Shown here: piece by piece, positions 11,901 to 22,400 of the stretch
Layout of the letters: each line of letters begins with the position of its first letter
Numbering within the stretch: position 1 is the stretch's first letter
From: Petunia secreta
Taxonomy: Eukaryota; Streptophyta; Magnoliopsida; Solanales; Solanaceae
DNA: 64,000 nt
Direction: 5' to 3'
Assembly (NCBI GenBank): GCA_029990175.1
Contig: JARKIP010000021.1
Location: 24,247,501 to 24,311,500, forward strand
Program-made: the position numbers and the translations under genes
The notes under the pieces: model-generated
The model's input: the letters and a program-made list of their open reading frames with translations, nothing else
Databases searched by the model: none
What the model was told of the DNA's origin: nothing

Positions 11901-13011
11901 CAGTGCCGGCTGGACTATAAGGCAAATGAAGCAATCGCTTGGGGCCCCCATTTTTTAAGGGCCCCACTTTTTACTATTATTTGTATTATTTGATTATAAA
12001 TTTTGGATATTTTAAGTAAAAAATTATAGAACTTCTTAATAATTCATCAAAATAAACTCCCTTGTTTTATGCTAATAGTCTTTTGTGTATTGGTAAGTAT
12101 TACTTTTTTGGAACATGTGAAAGGTAGACGTTTATTGCCGAGGATAGGTTATAATTTTTGATAAAGTGATCATTGCATTGTTTTATTCTCCTTTTTCTTC
12201 TGCAAATTTTTTACTCCTTTTGGTAATAAATAAGACATAAACAATTAAATTTATCATAATTTAAGTACGTCAATTACAAAATATAACTTGGTTAACAAAA
12301 ATGCAAAAGAAGAAGAAGCAGAAATAAGGAAATTAAACTTTACTACAATCCCAAAGATGAGTTGTTGAAAAAGATTTAGCAAAGAATAAAAATCTTTACC
12401 AAAAATATATGGAATAATGTTCTTTAGATGAATAAATAACTAATCTAGTTAAGTTAGGATATATTCTTAAGACATTTTCTACAAAATATTACTCCTCTGT
12501 CCCAATTTATGTGTCACACTTTCCTTTAATTTTCTGTCTATCTTAAAAAGAATGTCGCACTTCCTTATTTGTCAACTATTTAATACATTCTACTTACTTT
12601 AAAAGCCACCAACAATTTTTTGATTACTCCAATCTTCTTTCTTATTTTTTTCAAGGGTAAATTTGAACATTTTCAAAGCCAACTTCTATTTCTTAAACTC
12701 CATGCGAAGTCAAATCCCGCCACATAAATTGGGACGGAGGGAGTATATCTTAAAAATTGTCAAATGGGAAAAGGCATAGAAGAAGATGGTTAATCTATTC
12801 TAAAAACTTGGACAATGTGTTTTGTTTTTGTTGCGAACAGTAATTTAATACAATTTCTACTATTTGTAACTTCAAACGAGGTAATGAAGGTAATATAGAT
12901 TTGAGTAAATAGTCATCAAACAAAAGTATTTTCTAAAATTTAGAAAAAAAAAAATTAGGGCCTCTTATCGAGGTTTGGCTTTAGGCCACCAACTCCGTTG
13001 AGCCGCCCCTG
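11901..13011. mobile_element. Non-autonomous hAT-type transposon, 1111 bp
   Basis: The ends are CAGTGCCGGCT on the left and, reversed, CAGGGGCGGCTC on the right, an imperfect terminal inverted repeat of hAT type. Flanking 8-mers are caaggaag (11893-11900) and caagaaag (13012-13019), one mismatch apart; eight bases is the hAT duplication length. GGGGCCCC-type motifs sit just inside both ends. It has no transposase ORF and carries a Stowaway MITE at 12492-12743. Confidence 0.88.
12492..12743. mobile_element. Stowaway-like MITE, 252 bp
   Basis: Terminal inverted repeats are CTCCTCTGTCCCAATTTATG and, reversed, CTCCCTCCGTCCCAATTTAT, with TA duplications at 12490-12491 and 12744-12745. This is the usual Stowaway (Tc1/mariner-type) signature. 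It is nested inside the hAT-type element, which is nested in the LTR. Confidence 0.9.
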
Positions 13012-13328
13012 CAAGAAAGGTGTATTCACTAACAATGACTAACAATTACACTGGATTATATCTCCTAACTGAAAAGATCCCTTTTCTAACTACCATAACT
13101 GCTTTTGTGACTTGGCTCCCAATTAACAGATTTAACTGTCTTGCTGACTTGGCTTCCTTCTGGTGCTGAGTTGGCTCGATCTCTGAATTTCATGTATCAA
13201 GCAGCAACTTCCTTTTCTTTTTGTTCACCCTCTTGTATGTTTTTCGCGTCTTCATTCTTGGCAGTTTCCTTTTCCTTTTGTTCACCCTCTGCTCCCATCT
13301 TCATTTTCTTTGAGCCTTCATCCTTAAT

Positions 13329-13998
13329 CTGCAGAGACAAATTAAAGAGTGCAATAACTACAGTAATTAGTTGCGGATAAAGCTCAAGCCAGGTCACATG
13401 CATGCTTAATCAGTGCATTACATATCTAATTGCGTGAGAAATTTCATGCTGCCAGTTACATGATGGGATAACTACGTACATGAAATATGATAACTCATAT
13501 AAATTCAATTTGTTTAAAAAAGTTCTAAAATACTCCAAAGGTGGAGATTTGTCTTTTATATAACCTATTGGATTATAAGGGCTGATTATAAAAGCACTGA
13601 ACGTTATCTTTTGTCCCAAATATATAACATGAACAGTTAAAGATAGCCAAATATATATGCCCTTGCACTATCGTGTAAGCCACGTAGAGGTATATATGGA
13701 CCTTTACTTTGTTTACTGGGTAACTGGTATACTTAAACCTTTTCTATTATTGCTCAGCGTGACACACATCAAACAATACGCTAGGGATATTATTTTGAAC
13801 ATTCTTCGTAAACAGGTTAACTAATGTGAAATGCAATAGCACTCTACTACCATTGTCAGATGGAGTACACCTGAAAGACAACTGAAAATTCAGTTCATAG
13901 CTCGTACTAGCTTCACCTAATCTTAATGGAGAAAATAACTCGCTAAAATTTACTAGATGACACTAATAATGTAAAAGTCTATATAATGAAAACGTATG
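13329..13998 (-). other. Intron remnant of the broken minus-strand gene
   Basis: AT-rich DNA follows the acceptor at 13329-13340. I see no gene, promoter or clear repeat here. Confidence 0.4.
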
Positions 13999-14008
13999 TA
14001 TAAGGTAA

Positions 14009-15595
14009 GGGTTAATTTAATCGGTGGTGACTGAACTATTGTTTCATTACCACAAAGTCACTTTTGTTTCATTTGTTACTCAAAAGTCACTCAACATTAC
14101 TCCGGTCTACAACAAAGTCACTCAAGCCGTGTGGCATCATTAATTAAAAATAATTTTTTTAATTAATTTTTTATCTATTAAACTAATTCCTTAACCCATT
14201 ATTCTTATTCTACCCGACCCAAACATATTTCACTACGTCATCGTCTTGCATAACCATTTCATACCGATGTCATTTCTCTTTGCCTCTGTTTCATATTGAG
14301 TTAATTAATTAATCAAATTGAGTAATGTTAGGCAAATTGGTTATGCAAAAAGGGAAAATGAGGAACGAGAAATGAATAAAAATGAATAAGCTTAGATCGG
14401 TTTGGTTCGGTTTTTTCTTATGAAATCAAACTAGTTATGCGATTTTTTAAAATTTTAAACCAAAATAACAGCTCGTTTGGACTGTTGTTATGTATATGGT
14501 TTCATAATATATCTATTGTATTGTACTTTATGTTGTATTGAGTTCAACATTTGATAGATTATATTGTTTGCAGTAATTTCATGCTATAACATACTAGTAA
14601 ATGAAGAATGAATTTACAATATTGCCAAGAAAATAATAAGATACAGGATAGAGTTACTATAAAAAAGATAAGATAAATGGTAATATATTAAGGGGAAGAA
14701 GAGAGAAAAAAGACACGGTAACGACGTGATCACACAAAATCGATCGTTACATAAAATTGACTCTATCGTTATGTAACGACGGACTAACGATACGATACGA
14801 TACAATAAAATTTTAAAGTAACACTTAACACAAACATTATTTTATAGTAACAGTACAGTCACAGTACGATAACAACCATCCAAACAAGCTGATACCAAAT
14901 AAAGTTGAATTTTTCTTTTTTTGGTTTTTCTCTTTTTTTTTTTCCCGATTTTTGCTTGATACCGCAACGATTATACAGTAGATAATATTTATCAAATTTA
15001 AACATTTTCACTAATAAAATAGTTATTTGTATATCTTCATGTAAGATATGACACTCTAATTTATAGGTCTGTCCTTGCTTTTGATTATTACATTAAAAAT
15101 AATTGACATACAGATATAAAGTCTTAAAAAATGATGTGTGACGATAATACAATAGCAATAACAATTCAGTAGGTCTCAGCTGGAAACTAACCAAAGATTA
15201 CTTCTTTGAAATTTCCTGTTAAATTAGATTGTCTTATTAATTTTCAGTTAGGTAAAATATATTTCTAATGTGTCTCCCTGACATAATGCGGCAAAAAAGA
15301 AGTAGTGAAATTTCTGGCATAATGTGGCAAAAAAGAAGTAGTAAAATGAGTTTGGGTTTGATAGAATAAGAATAATGAGTTAAGGAATTAGATTAATAGA
15401 TGAAAAATTAATTAAAAAAATTATTTTTAATTAATGATGCCACATCATTTTCCCGGCAAGTTTTAAATAAAATCCGACTTGAGTGACTTTGTTGTAGACC
15501 GGAGCAAAGTTTAGTGACTTTAGGGTAACAAATAAAATAAAAGTGACTTTGTGGTAATAAAACAATAGTTGAGTAACCACCGGTGAAATTAACCC
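14009..15595. mobile_element. Non-autonomous MULE with long terminal inverted repeats
   Basis: The first and last roughly 215 bases are inverted copies of each other (GGGTTAATTT at the left end, AAATTAACCC at the right; the shared inner sequence includes gtcactcaa and taattaaaaataatttttt). The element is flanked by a perfect 10-bp duplication, tataaggtaa, at 13999-14008 and 15596-15605. Long repeats plus a 9-10-bp duplication are typical of Mutator-like elements. No transposase is present. It holds another foldback element at 14470-14890. Confidence 0.88.
14470..14890. mobile_element. Foldback MITE nested in the MULE
   Basis: The left end AGCTCGTTTGGACTGTTGTT and the reversed right end AGCTTGTTTGGATGGTTGTT form an inverted repeat. 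The interior is rich in TGTAT- and GATAC-type repeats. It is related to the element at 18270-18700. The target duplication is unclear (an imperfect accaaaat/accaaata pair lies close by), so boundaries are approximate. Confidence 0.72.
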
Positions 15596-15779
15596 TATAA
15601 GGTAATTATAGTAATCCTTATTATTCCAAAGGTTTGCTCTATTATTATTACTCATGTTAAAATTAAAAAGAGAAATATAAATGTGACTACAAAAAAAATA
15701 AGTACCAAACTTGTTAATTACATATAGAAATCAAGAAAACGCACTTCACTTTGTTGTACATACGCCTCTTACCTCTCGA

Positions 15780-15883
15780 CTACTCACTTTTACTCCATAT
15801 GTTGGTGATTAAAGCTCTAACTGACCTTCCTTGTCTGTTGATGCTGACTTAGGAGGACGACCTTTGTGCATCTTGCTAGTCAT
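15780..15883 (-). pseudogene. Degraded duplicate exon of the unrecognised gene
   Basis: On the minus strand, bases 15883-15809 read as a 24-codon open stretch including HKGRPPKSASTDKEGQLEL, ending in TAA. The same block, about 80% identical by eye, occurs in the exon at 16013-16892. There the matching position is coding, so the TAA together with a 3-nt deletion looks like decay. Similarity continues for about 30 bases past the stop. An acceptor-like ctag or aag precedes it. I read this as a tandemly duplicated exon that has lost function. Confidence 0.5.
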
Positions 15884-16115
15884 CTTCCCTAGCATTAAGA
15901 ATTCCACAAATTAGAAAAAAATAAAAGGAGGCTTGAAATAAAAGAACAACCAACAAAGCCATAGACTTCAAATATATTGTAATTTTCTTTTAATAAATTT
16001 GAGTAAGCTTACCATATTGTTCTTGCTTTGATTAAAGTTATCTCCTTCCTCTGGCCCTTTTTTATTAGTACTATTCACTTTAACAGCATAGTCTGGTGAT
16101 GAGTACAACTCCAGC

Positions 16116-16579
16116 CAGAGGCGGACCTAGGATTTGAATATCAAAGGTGCACTATATCTAGTATACAAAATTGTCATTGGTGAAGTTTCACAAGTAGGGG
16201 CTAGAGAGGGTAGGATGTATGCAGACCTTACACCCATCAAAAAGAAAATGCTGTTTGCGATAGACCCTCGGCGAGAAAAAGAACACTCAAAGTAGAACTC
16301 CTTCAAGAAAGTAATAAGAGTGAAAGATCAAAAATATAAAGGACTGTATGGTTGGTAGCATAAGCAAAGCAGCAGAGATTTTATGTAGTGCTGCACAAAT
16401 AGGAAAGTTTTAAGCGTCATCCACTAGCTTGTGCCCCTATCTATCATCTTCACGGAGGGTGCCAACTGCCAAGCAACGTACCTTTCAGTTTTTTGACAAA
16501 ATTTCCACATATATCTACTTAGTTTTGCCAACTCAATGGGTGCCAGTGCACCCAATTAATCTACGTAGGTCCGCCTCCG
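16116..16579. mobile_element. hAT-type foldback element in coding sequence, 464 bp
   Basis: Ends are CAGAGGCGGACCTAGG and, reversed, CGGAGGCGGACCTACG. The flanking 8-mers are identical: actccagc at 16108-16115 and 16580-16587. No transposase is encoded. A gggtaggatgtatgcagacc stretch inside resembles SINE sequence. Confidence 0.9.
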
Positions 16580-16647
16580 ACTCCAGCTGACCTTCTTTAT
16601 CTGTTGATGCTGATTTTGGAGGTGGCCCTTTATGGATTTTGCTATTA

Positions 16648-16873
16648 CTCCCTCCGTCTCAATTTGTTTGTCATAGTTTGACTTGACACAAAATTTAATA
16701 AAACAACGAAGATTTTTGAGACTTATGGTCTAAAATAAGTCATGAATATTTGTGTGGTTATAAATGAGCCAAAAAGTAATTTTACAGTTAAATTTTTACC
16801 AAATTTAGAAGTATGACAATCTTTTTGGAACAGACTAATAAGAAAAGTATGACAAACAAAATGAGACAGGGAG
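16648..16873. mobile_element. Stowaway-like MITE, 226 bp
   Basis: Left end CTCCCTCCGTCTCAATTTGT and reversed right end CTCCCTGTCTCATTTTGTTT form an inverted repeat, with TA duplications at 16646-16647 and 16874-16875. It lies within the exon above. Confidence 0.92.
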
Positions 16874-16892
16874 TATTAGTCTTCTTTGACAA

Positions 16893-17392
16893 CTGAATGA
16901 AAATCCAATAATTGCAAAATGAAGACAAAACGGATGTAGAGTATCTTTGTTTCTATGTTCTTTGTTTCATATTTCTTGAGAGCTATATATACTCTTGCTT
17001 AAAAACCTCAACTCTTGAGGGTAGTGTACATGTTTTAAGTGGGGTCAAATGAAATGAGACTGTTAGGCCATTGTTGCTGGGTGTCTATTGCTTTTATTTG
17101 CCATTTGTATATACGTAAAAGAAGCACACCATACCACATTGGCTGTCCAATTAGCAGTTCTCGACGTGACCACCATATGAAAAGACTAAAATATTCTTGA
17201 GTCTTATTTTGTTCGTAGTAGGCGCGTGGCTTGCACACTCAAAGTCTCTCACTCTCCCACTCAGCCACTGCGGGCGCACTTTTACCTATTTTTATTTTAA
17301 ATAATGTCTAATATTAATTGGGCCTATAGTCAAATATAATGTCAAATATTTGTTTTAAATAATGTCAAATATTTTGTTTTATTTTTGGACCA
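16893..17392. other. Non-coding gap
   Basis: This should hold the intron upstream of the ruined exon, but I cannot find a convincing further exon. Open frames here are short and show no family motif. Confidence 0.35.
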
Positions 17393-18050
17393 TTTTATTT
17401 TTACTATAGAATTTGAGAAATCATTGAAAAATTGTATCAAAAATATTTTTGTGCTGCCATAGTATTCAGAACATATATTATTTTTACTTTTCATTTATTT
17501 TTGTTATTAAATAACTCTTTCACTTTCTGTTTTACTTTTATTTTATTTTCTGTCACAATTTTATTTTTACTATGAAATTTGAGAAATCATTGAAAAATTG
17601 TATCAAAAATATTTTTGTGCTGCCATAATATTCAGAACATATATTATTTTTAATTTTCATTTATATTTGTTATTAAATGACTCTTTCACTTTCTATTTTA
17701 CTTTTATTTTATTTTCGGTCACAATTTTATTTTTACTATGAAATTTGAGAAATCATTGAAAAATTGTATCAAAAATATTTTTCTGCTACCATAATGTTCA
17801 GAACATATATTATTTTTACTTTCTATTTATTTATTTTATTAAATGACTCTTTCACTTTCTGTTTACTTTTGTTTTATTTTCGATCACAACTTTATTTTTA
17901 CTATGAAATATGAGAAATTATTGAAAAATTGTATCAAAAATATTTTTGTGCCGCCATAATATTTAGATCATATATTTTTACTTCTCCTTTATTATTTTCG
18001 TCTATTAAATGACTCTATAAAATTTGTGAAATCGTTGAAAATTTATATTT
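17393..18050. repeat. Tandem repeat, about 166-bp unit, four copies plus a decayed fifth
   Basis: The landmark gagaaat recurs at 17415, 17581, 17747 and 17912, spacings of 166, 166 and 165. Each unit holds an AT-rich block with ttgaaaaattgtatc and ttttgtgctgccataat, and another with gactctttcactttct. A degenerate partial copy follows at about 18010-18050. The unit length is in the nucleosome-sized range common for plant satellites, but the array is short. Confidence 0.9.
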
Positions 18051-18269
18051 AAAATTAAATATTGCCGGGTTATATTATACAATGAGAATATTTAGAACAT
18101 ATAATTTTGAATTGTACATTCAATCACGATAGACCGTTATGAGTTGGATATAAATAAAAAATCACAAATACACTAGGAATTCATTTCAAATTTTCTTTAA
18201 CACAAATTAAATTTCCTTCTTTACCAGGCAATTGCATTTTAGGAGCATCCAATGTCTAAGTACTTTTAC

Positions 18270-18700
18270 ACTCCGTTTGGATGGTTGTTACCTATCGTTT
18301 CATAATGTATTGTATTGTATTGTATTGTATTTTATTATATCGTATTGTATTGTATTGTATTGTATTGTATTGTATTGTATTGTATTGTATTGTACTGTAT
18401 CATATTATGTTGTACAATGTTTGGATAGACTGTATTGTTTACCGTAGTTTAATAATTAAAAATAAGGTAAAGGGTAAAAAGAGAATATTAATAATAAGTG
18501 AGGGCATGATGGGTAAGAAAAATATGTAACAATGCGATCCCACCAAATCAGTGGTTACATAAAGTGACAGTTTTCATGGTTACATTACCATGGATTTAAC
18601 GATACCATACAATATTAATTAAAGAAACAACCAAAATAAATGTCTTACTCATGATAACAATACATACCATACCATGGGTTACAGCCATCCAAACAAGCTG
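18270..18700. mobile_element. Foldback MITE with internal TGTAT microsatellite
   Basis: The left end (ccgtttggatggttgttacc) and the right end (gttacagccatccaaacaag) are inverted repeats. The family is shared with 14470-14890. The interior contains TATA-like repeats and the microsatellite at 18306-18400. No target duplication could be fixed. Confidence 0.7.
18306..18400 (+). repeat. (TGTAT)n microsatellite
   Basis: About 18 pentamers tgtat, with a few variant units (tttat, tatcg, tgtac), lie inside the foldback MITE. Confidence 0.95.
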
Positions 18701-18849
18701 TTAATAGTAGTTAACTATATGAGTTTTGATGAGGGGGAGTAGTATTCAATGAGAGTATTTATAACATATAATTATATTTTTTAATTTAAATGCGTCATTA
18801 ATGATACGCGACTGCTCCCTTATTTATATTGACTTATCCAAGTGAAACT

Positions 18850-19423
18850 TTGTTGCACTTGGTGCACCTCTGTAAGACAGTAAAGGGGGGAGGGGGAGGG
18901 AGAATAATATCCTTACCCGATTTTTCAATTCCTAAAACTTGCCTTTAACTTTTATCGCGTAACTTACAAAGAACCAGGTTCCTTGCAAGTTTCACCTATC
19001 TCTGAAACTTAAACACAATGCAGAACCGTAAATAACACAGAGATTTTTACGTGAAAAAACCCTTGCTCAAGGGATAAAAAACCACGGCCCGAACTCTTGG
19101 GATTTCAAACTTCTACTAAAGGAAACCCGAGCAAGTTTTAGACTACAACGTAATGTAATCAAGGAACTAGCCCTCCCTAGTACCTAGAACCTTCCAAGCC
19201 ACACATTAGCTTGTCAGGTTGACTCTACTTCACCAAAGAGTAACCTCTAGTATATGCTTCTCAACAAGCTGATAGATTACAACTCGATCGCCTATAACAA
19301 AAACTAAACAAACAAACTTAACTATGAAACTGTTCCTTCGTAAGGTTCTGCTGCTCAGCCTTTGTTCTTGCACACAACGCCTCTCACGATCTGATTGTTC
19401 TTGATTTGCTCTGTTGAGATGTC
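18850..19423 (-). repeat. Distal part of the SIRE-type 3' LTR
   Basis: This segment joins 34339 once LARD1 and its ATGTC duplication are removed, so it is the outer part of the same LTR. The true outer terminus lies somewhere between about 18840 and 19020. A G-rich stretch at 18884-18902 lies near it. No gene seen. Confidence 0.55.
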
Positions 19424-22400
19424 TGTTGACACCCAATTTTGTCCCGAAATTTTAATTATTTAAAATAAGCTTTATTTTAAAAATCAAAAGCGAATTAGTT
19501 AAATTTGGAGAAAAGAAGGCCAAAACTGCATTCCATAGCCCTAAATCAGTCCCACCCGTGCAAAGCCCCTTTTTAATTCAAAATCCCTAATCCATTATCC
19601 CTACTCAGAAAAAACCCGACCCTTTTTCCATTTAGCAACCCGCGAAGAATCAAAACTCAAGTTCAAATCCCTGGTCCCATTTCCAGCTCATCTGATGATA
19701 CAAACCTTATGCTAAAGATCCGTTGGAGGTCGTTTTGGGTATTTTTTCATGGCCCTTAGAACCCTAATTTTACCATATAAATGGTCAGATAAGCAGCCGT
19801 TAATGGGGGCTGGAGCAGAGAGGGTTCCAAATTTTTTGAGCCGTTAATGGGGCCGTGAAAGAGCAGCAATGAAGGGAGAGGGATGAGGAAAAGGACAGTA
19901 TACGCAATACATATACACAATTTATTTTCTCAGTTTCGAAGTTTATAAAATAACATTAGTGTTTTTGTGGGATTTTGGTTTTTGTTTATCGCTTCTCCGT
20001 TGTTTGAGTCATCGCTCTTGCTCGAGTCGCATTCTTCGGATCCCTCGCCCCAGCTCGCTGCGTCGCAAGAGGTAATAACTTCACATCAACTTCATTTTGT
20101 ACTAAATATGATCTATTACAATGATATGTGTGTGTTTGTGAAGTATTATATGATTGATTAGTGCTGGAAATTTGTATAAATATGTTCTTAAATAGTTAAA
20201 CTGATTCTATGAATTTTAGCTTGATGACATAGTTATAAAAGATGTAGTCTTTATCAGTTAGCATAGTGTGTTCATGCCTTGACTGTAGTTTAGAGTTGTT
20301 TATTTAAAAGAAGCTATACTAATGAAAGTTCTTAGTTCTTCCTAGTATTCTGTCTGATAATCCTGTCATTTTTTTATTTTTCAAATAAAGAAGTGTGCTA
20401 TATGGATTTTTCTTAAACTTGGTTCTTATTTTGGGGTCTGTTTTCCTGGGCTAAAGAGAGCTGTCAAGAGGCAGGGGAAGCAGTAATGGTTGTTCAGGTG
20501 TGCGCAGTTGTAGAGAAGCTGCAGGTTCCTTGGAGGGAGTTCTGATAGAGTATTCTTGGTTTTAGGAGCTATAAAGTATTGTCTTTGGTCCCTGGTTGGC
20601 TTTGAAGTAGTGTAGGATTTTCAGGTTGGTTTGTAGGTGTTGTTTTGGGATCCAGGACAGTGGGGTTGTCTATGAAGGTCTGGTGGCTGTTGCATGTGTT
20701 CTTTGGGTATGTCAAGGGGTCTTTTGAGTTAGTAGGCAGCGTGTAAAGGTTGATAGGCAGTGTGGATATTGTCTCAGCTATTGCAGGTGTGTAGAGGTCG
20801 TTGTTGGGTTATCCGTGAGTTTGTTGTAGGTATAGCAGGTAGTGTAGATGGCTGTTCAGTTTCCCTGTGGCCTGTTTGAGTAGGCTGAGAAGTCCTTGTA
20901 AGTATGAAGGTATCCTGGCGGGTGTTTAGGTAGTGTCAGGGATGAGAGTATGTGCTGAAGGTTGAAGGAGTTGGTTGTATGGTCCTGGTTGTTCTAGAGA
21001 AGTCTAGAAGACTGTAATGACTTGTTTTAAAATCTGGAAATGATCAAGTTTAATCCCAGAAATGTTACCTGTTTTGGCCCTGCTATGTCCACTTCATGTC
21101 TAAGTTAATACCTTGCTCGTTTTCATAGCTGTTGAATAAGTTTGATCCTTGTCCACTCTTTTGTTTAAAACTGAAAAAGTGATGCCTGCTCCTTACTCCT
21201 TGTTTTCCTTTGGGATCTGAATCCTTCTCCTAAAAGAAAAGGAACTCCCTTAGTATACTGTCAAGACAGATATCTAATCCTTGCCATAGAAGTGTTAGTC
21301 TGATAACTTTATTAGCTCTGGCTTTGGTTCTTTGTTCATGGTGTGCAAGACTATTTAGTTTCTTCTTTTTCCTAAAAATATGTGAATGTTATGGCATCAA
21401 TTGGTATATGATAGATAGCATGAAAATGTTTAAGCTTAGAGAAATTCCGGTGTCTGCATTTTCTTTTTCTTCTAGGGGCTTTTAAAATTTCACTAGAAGT
21501 AAAAGTAAAGTCTGCTTCTCTTAATACGGCTCTGATGGTGATTCTGTTACTTCACCCTATGCTTGCATCTTAGGTGTTTAGTTTTTAATAAGTTGTAATG
21601 TTAGAGTGGCATACAATACTAGTTCTTCAAGTTAATATCAATTTTCAGCTTCAATTGCATGCGACTCAGGAGAAGGTTAATTGATTCATCCAAGGCTCAA
21701 TCTTGATAACTTAATAGTCTAAGCAATGAAGAAATGTGATTAAGGTGTTCTCTGGTTACAAACCTCTGTTACTACTTGGGTAAATTATCAAGGAAAGTTT
21801 CTGTTATCTTAATGAATGATAAATGAACATTGAAGCTGCCTCATGAAGACTAAATTTGATGGACATCAAGCATGTTTACATTTAGATAAATCATCTTTTA
21901 AGCTTTGCATTTAATGGAGTTGTGTACATCTGTTTTGCTGAAGTCATTGGAGAGGCATAATCTAAGTTATTAGTTTAAAATCCTATAAAATTTGTATCTT
22001 GGAATTTGCTTTAGTAGGCGTAGTAAATATTCACTTGTGTTTTAACGAGTTTCCGGTCAACGTGTAAAGAAGTAAAATTCGTGTGATACCATGCTATTTC
22101 ATATGATCTTTGTACTTAATCTATTGCGAATTGTACTTGGATTGCCTTAAATTTATTTAAGAGATCGTTGCTTTGACCAATAAGAAGCTTGAAAGTGAGG
22201 TTATATCGTTTGGGGTCTTATTCCCTTTACCACCTGTTTGATTATAGAATTGAGTAGAGAGTTTTGTATTTAGGAATAAATTCCGGATCTTTGGTTATAA
22301 TATAATTGAGGTTGGTTAAATGCTTGTCTGAAATATAACTTGGTAATGGTTGTAAAAGACCTTGGTCTATTAAAATGCATGCCCCTGTTATGGTAAATTA

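Larger units (their letters stand above)
6722..13199 (-). mobile_element. Reina-like chromovirus (Ty3-type LTR retrotransposon)
   Basis: Two 377-bp LTRs (6722-7098 and 11704-13199 once its hAT insert is removed) bound the element. It is flanked by perfect AGCAG duplications at 6717-6721 and 13200-13204. The minus-strand order is LTR, initiator-tRNA-Met primer site, Gag, protease, reverse transcriptase, RNase H, integrase, chromodomain, purine tract, LTR. Short LTRs, the Met primer site and the C-terminal chromodomain point to the Reina group of chromoviruses. By eye the LTRs differ at about six substitutions in 377 bp, so the insertion is fairly recent. The coding region carries stops and a frameshift, so this copy is not autonomous. 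Confidence 0.93.
11704..13199 (-). repeat. 5' LTR of the Reina-like element, interrupted by a hAT-type insertion
   Basis: Bases 11704-11900 and 13020-13199 match the left LTR. The 1111-bp insert plus an 8-bp duplication accounts exactly for the length difference (1496 against 377 bp). Confidence 0.93.
6663..13328 (-). pseudogene. Terminal exon of an unrecognised Lys/Glu-rich gene, split by a retrotransposon
   Basis: Without the inserted element and one copy of its AGCAG target duplication, minus-strand bases 13328-13205 and 6721-6663 form one exon. It follows a good acceptor (ttgtctctgcag), is 183 nt long, and is a 60-codon open frame ending in TAG. Its start is in phase 0, matching the end of the exon at 16892-16013. 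The peptide is charged and contains two copies of GEQKEKE about 20 residues apart, then a less charged tail ending LVGLTSRL. I do not recognise the family. Continuity of the reading frame exactly across the retroelement is good evidence that the element landed in coding sequence. Today the exon cannot be spliced normally, so the gene copy is presumed dead. Confidence 0.6.
16013..16892 (-). pseudogene. Internal exon of the unrecognised gene, holding two transposons
   Basis: After removal of the hAT-type element (with one 8-bp duplication) and the Stowaway MITE (with one TA), exactly 180 nt remain. They form 60 open codons in phase 0, bounded by a good acceptor (ttcattcag) and a good donor (atg/gtaagc). 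Such exact restoration supports a genuine ancestral exon. Its residues include HKGPPPKSASTDKEGQLELY and VKVNSTNKKGPEEGDNF. The product is not recognised; KGPPPK/KGRPPK is weakly AT-hook-like, which is not enough for a call. The phase joins correctly to the terminal exon at 13328. The hAT-type insert adds 472 nt and so breaks the frame. Confidence 0.6.

Noticed and set aside
15809..15883. A 24-codon stand-alone micro-gene
   Set aside because: Better explained as a duplicated, truncated exon of the neighbouring broken gene.
16893..17290. Possible upstream exon of the ruined minus-strand gene (frame 17238-17035)
   Set aside because: No splice-site support and no similarity to the recognised exons.
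18232..18529. Open frames with YCIVLYCIVL-type peptides
   Set aside because: Translation of the TGTAT microsatellite.
19967..20161. 64-residue frame repeated at 30650-30844
   Set aside because: Lies in both LARD1 LTRs; conservation is due to LTR identity and no protein family is evident.
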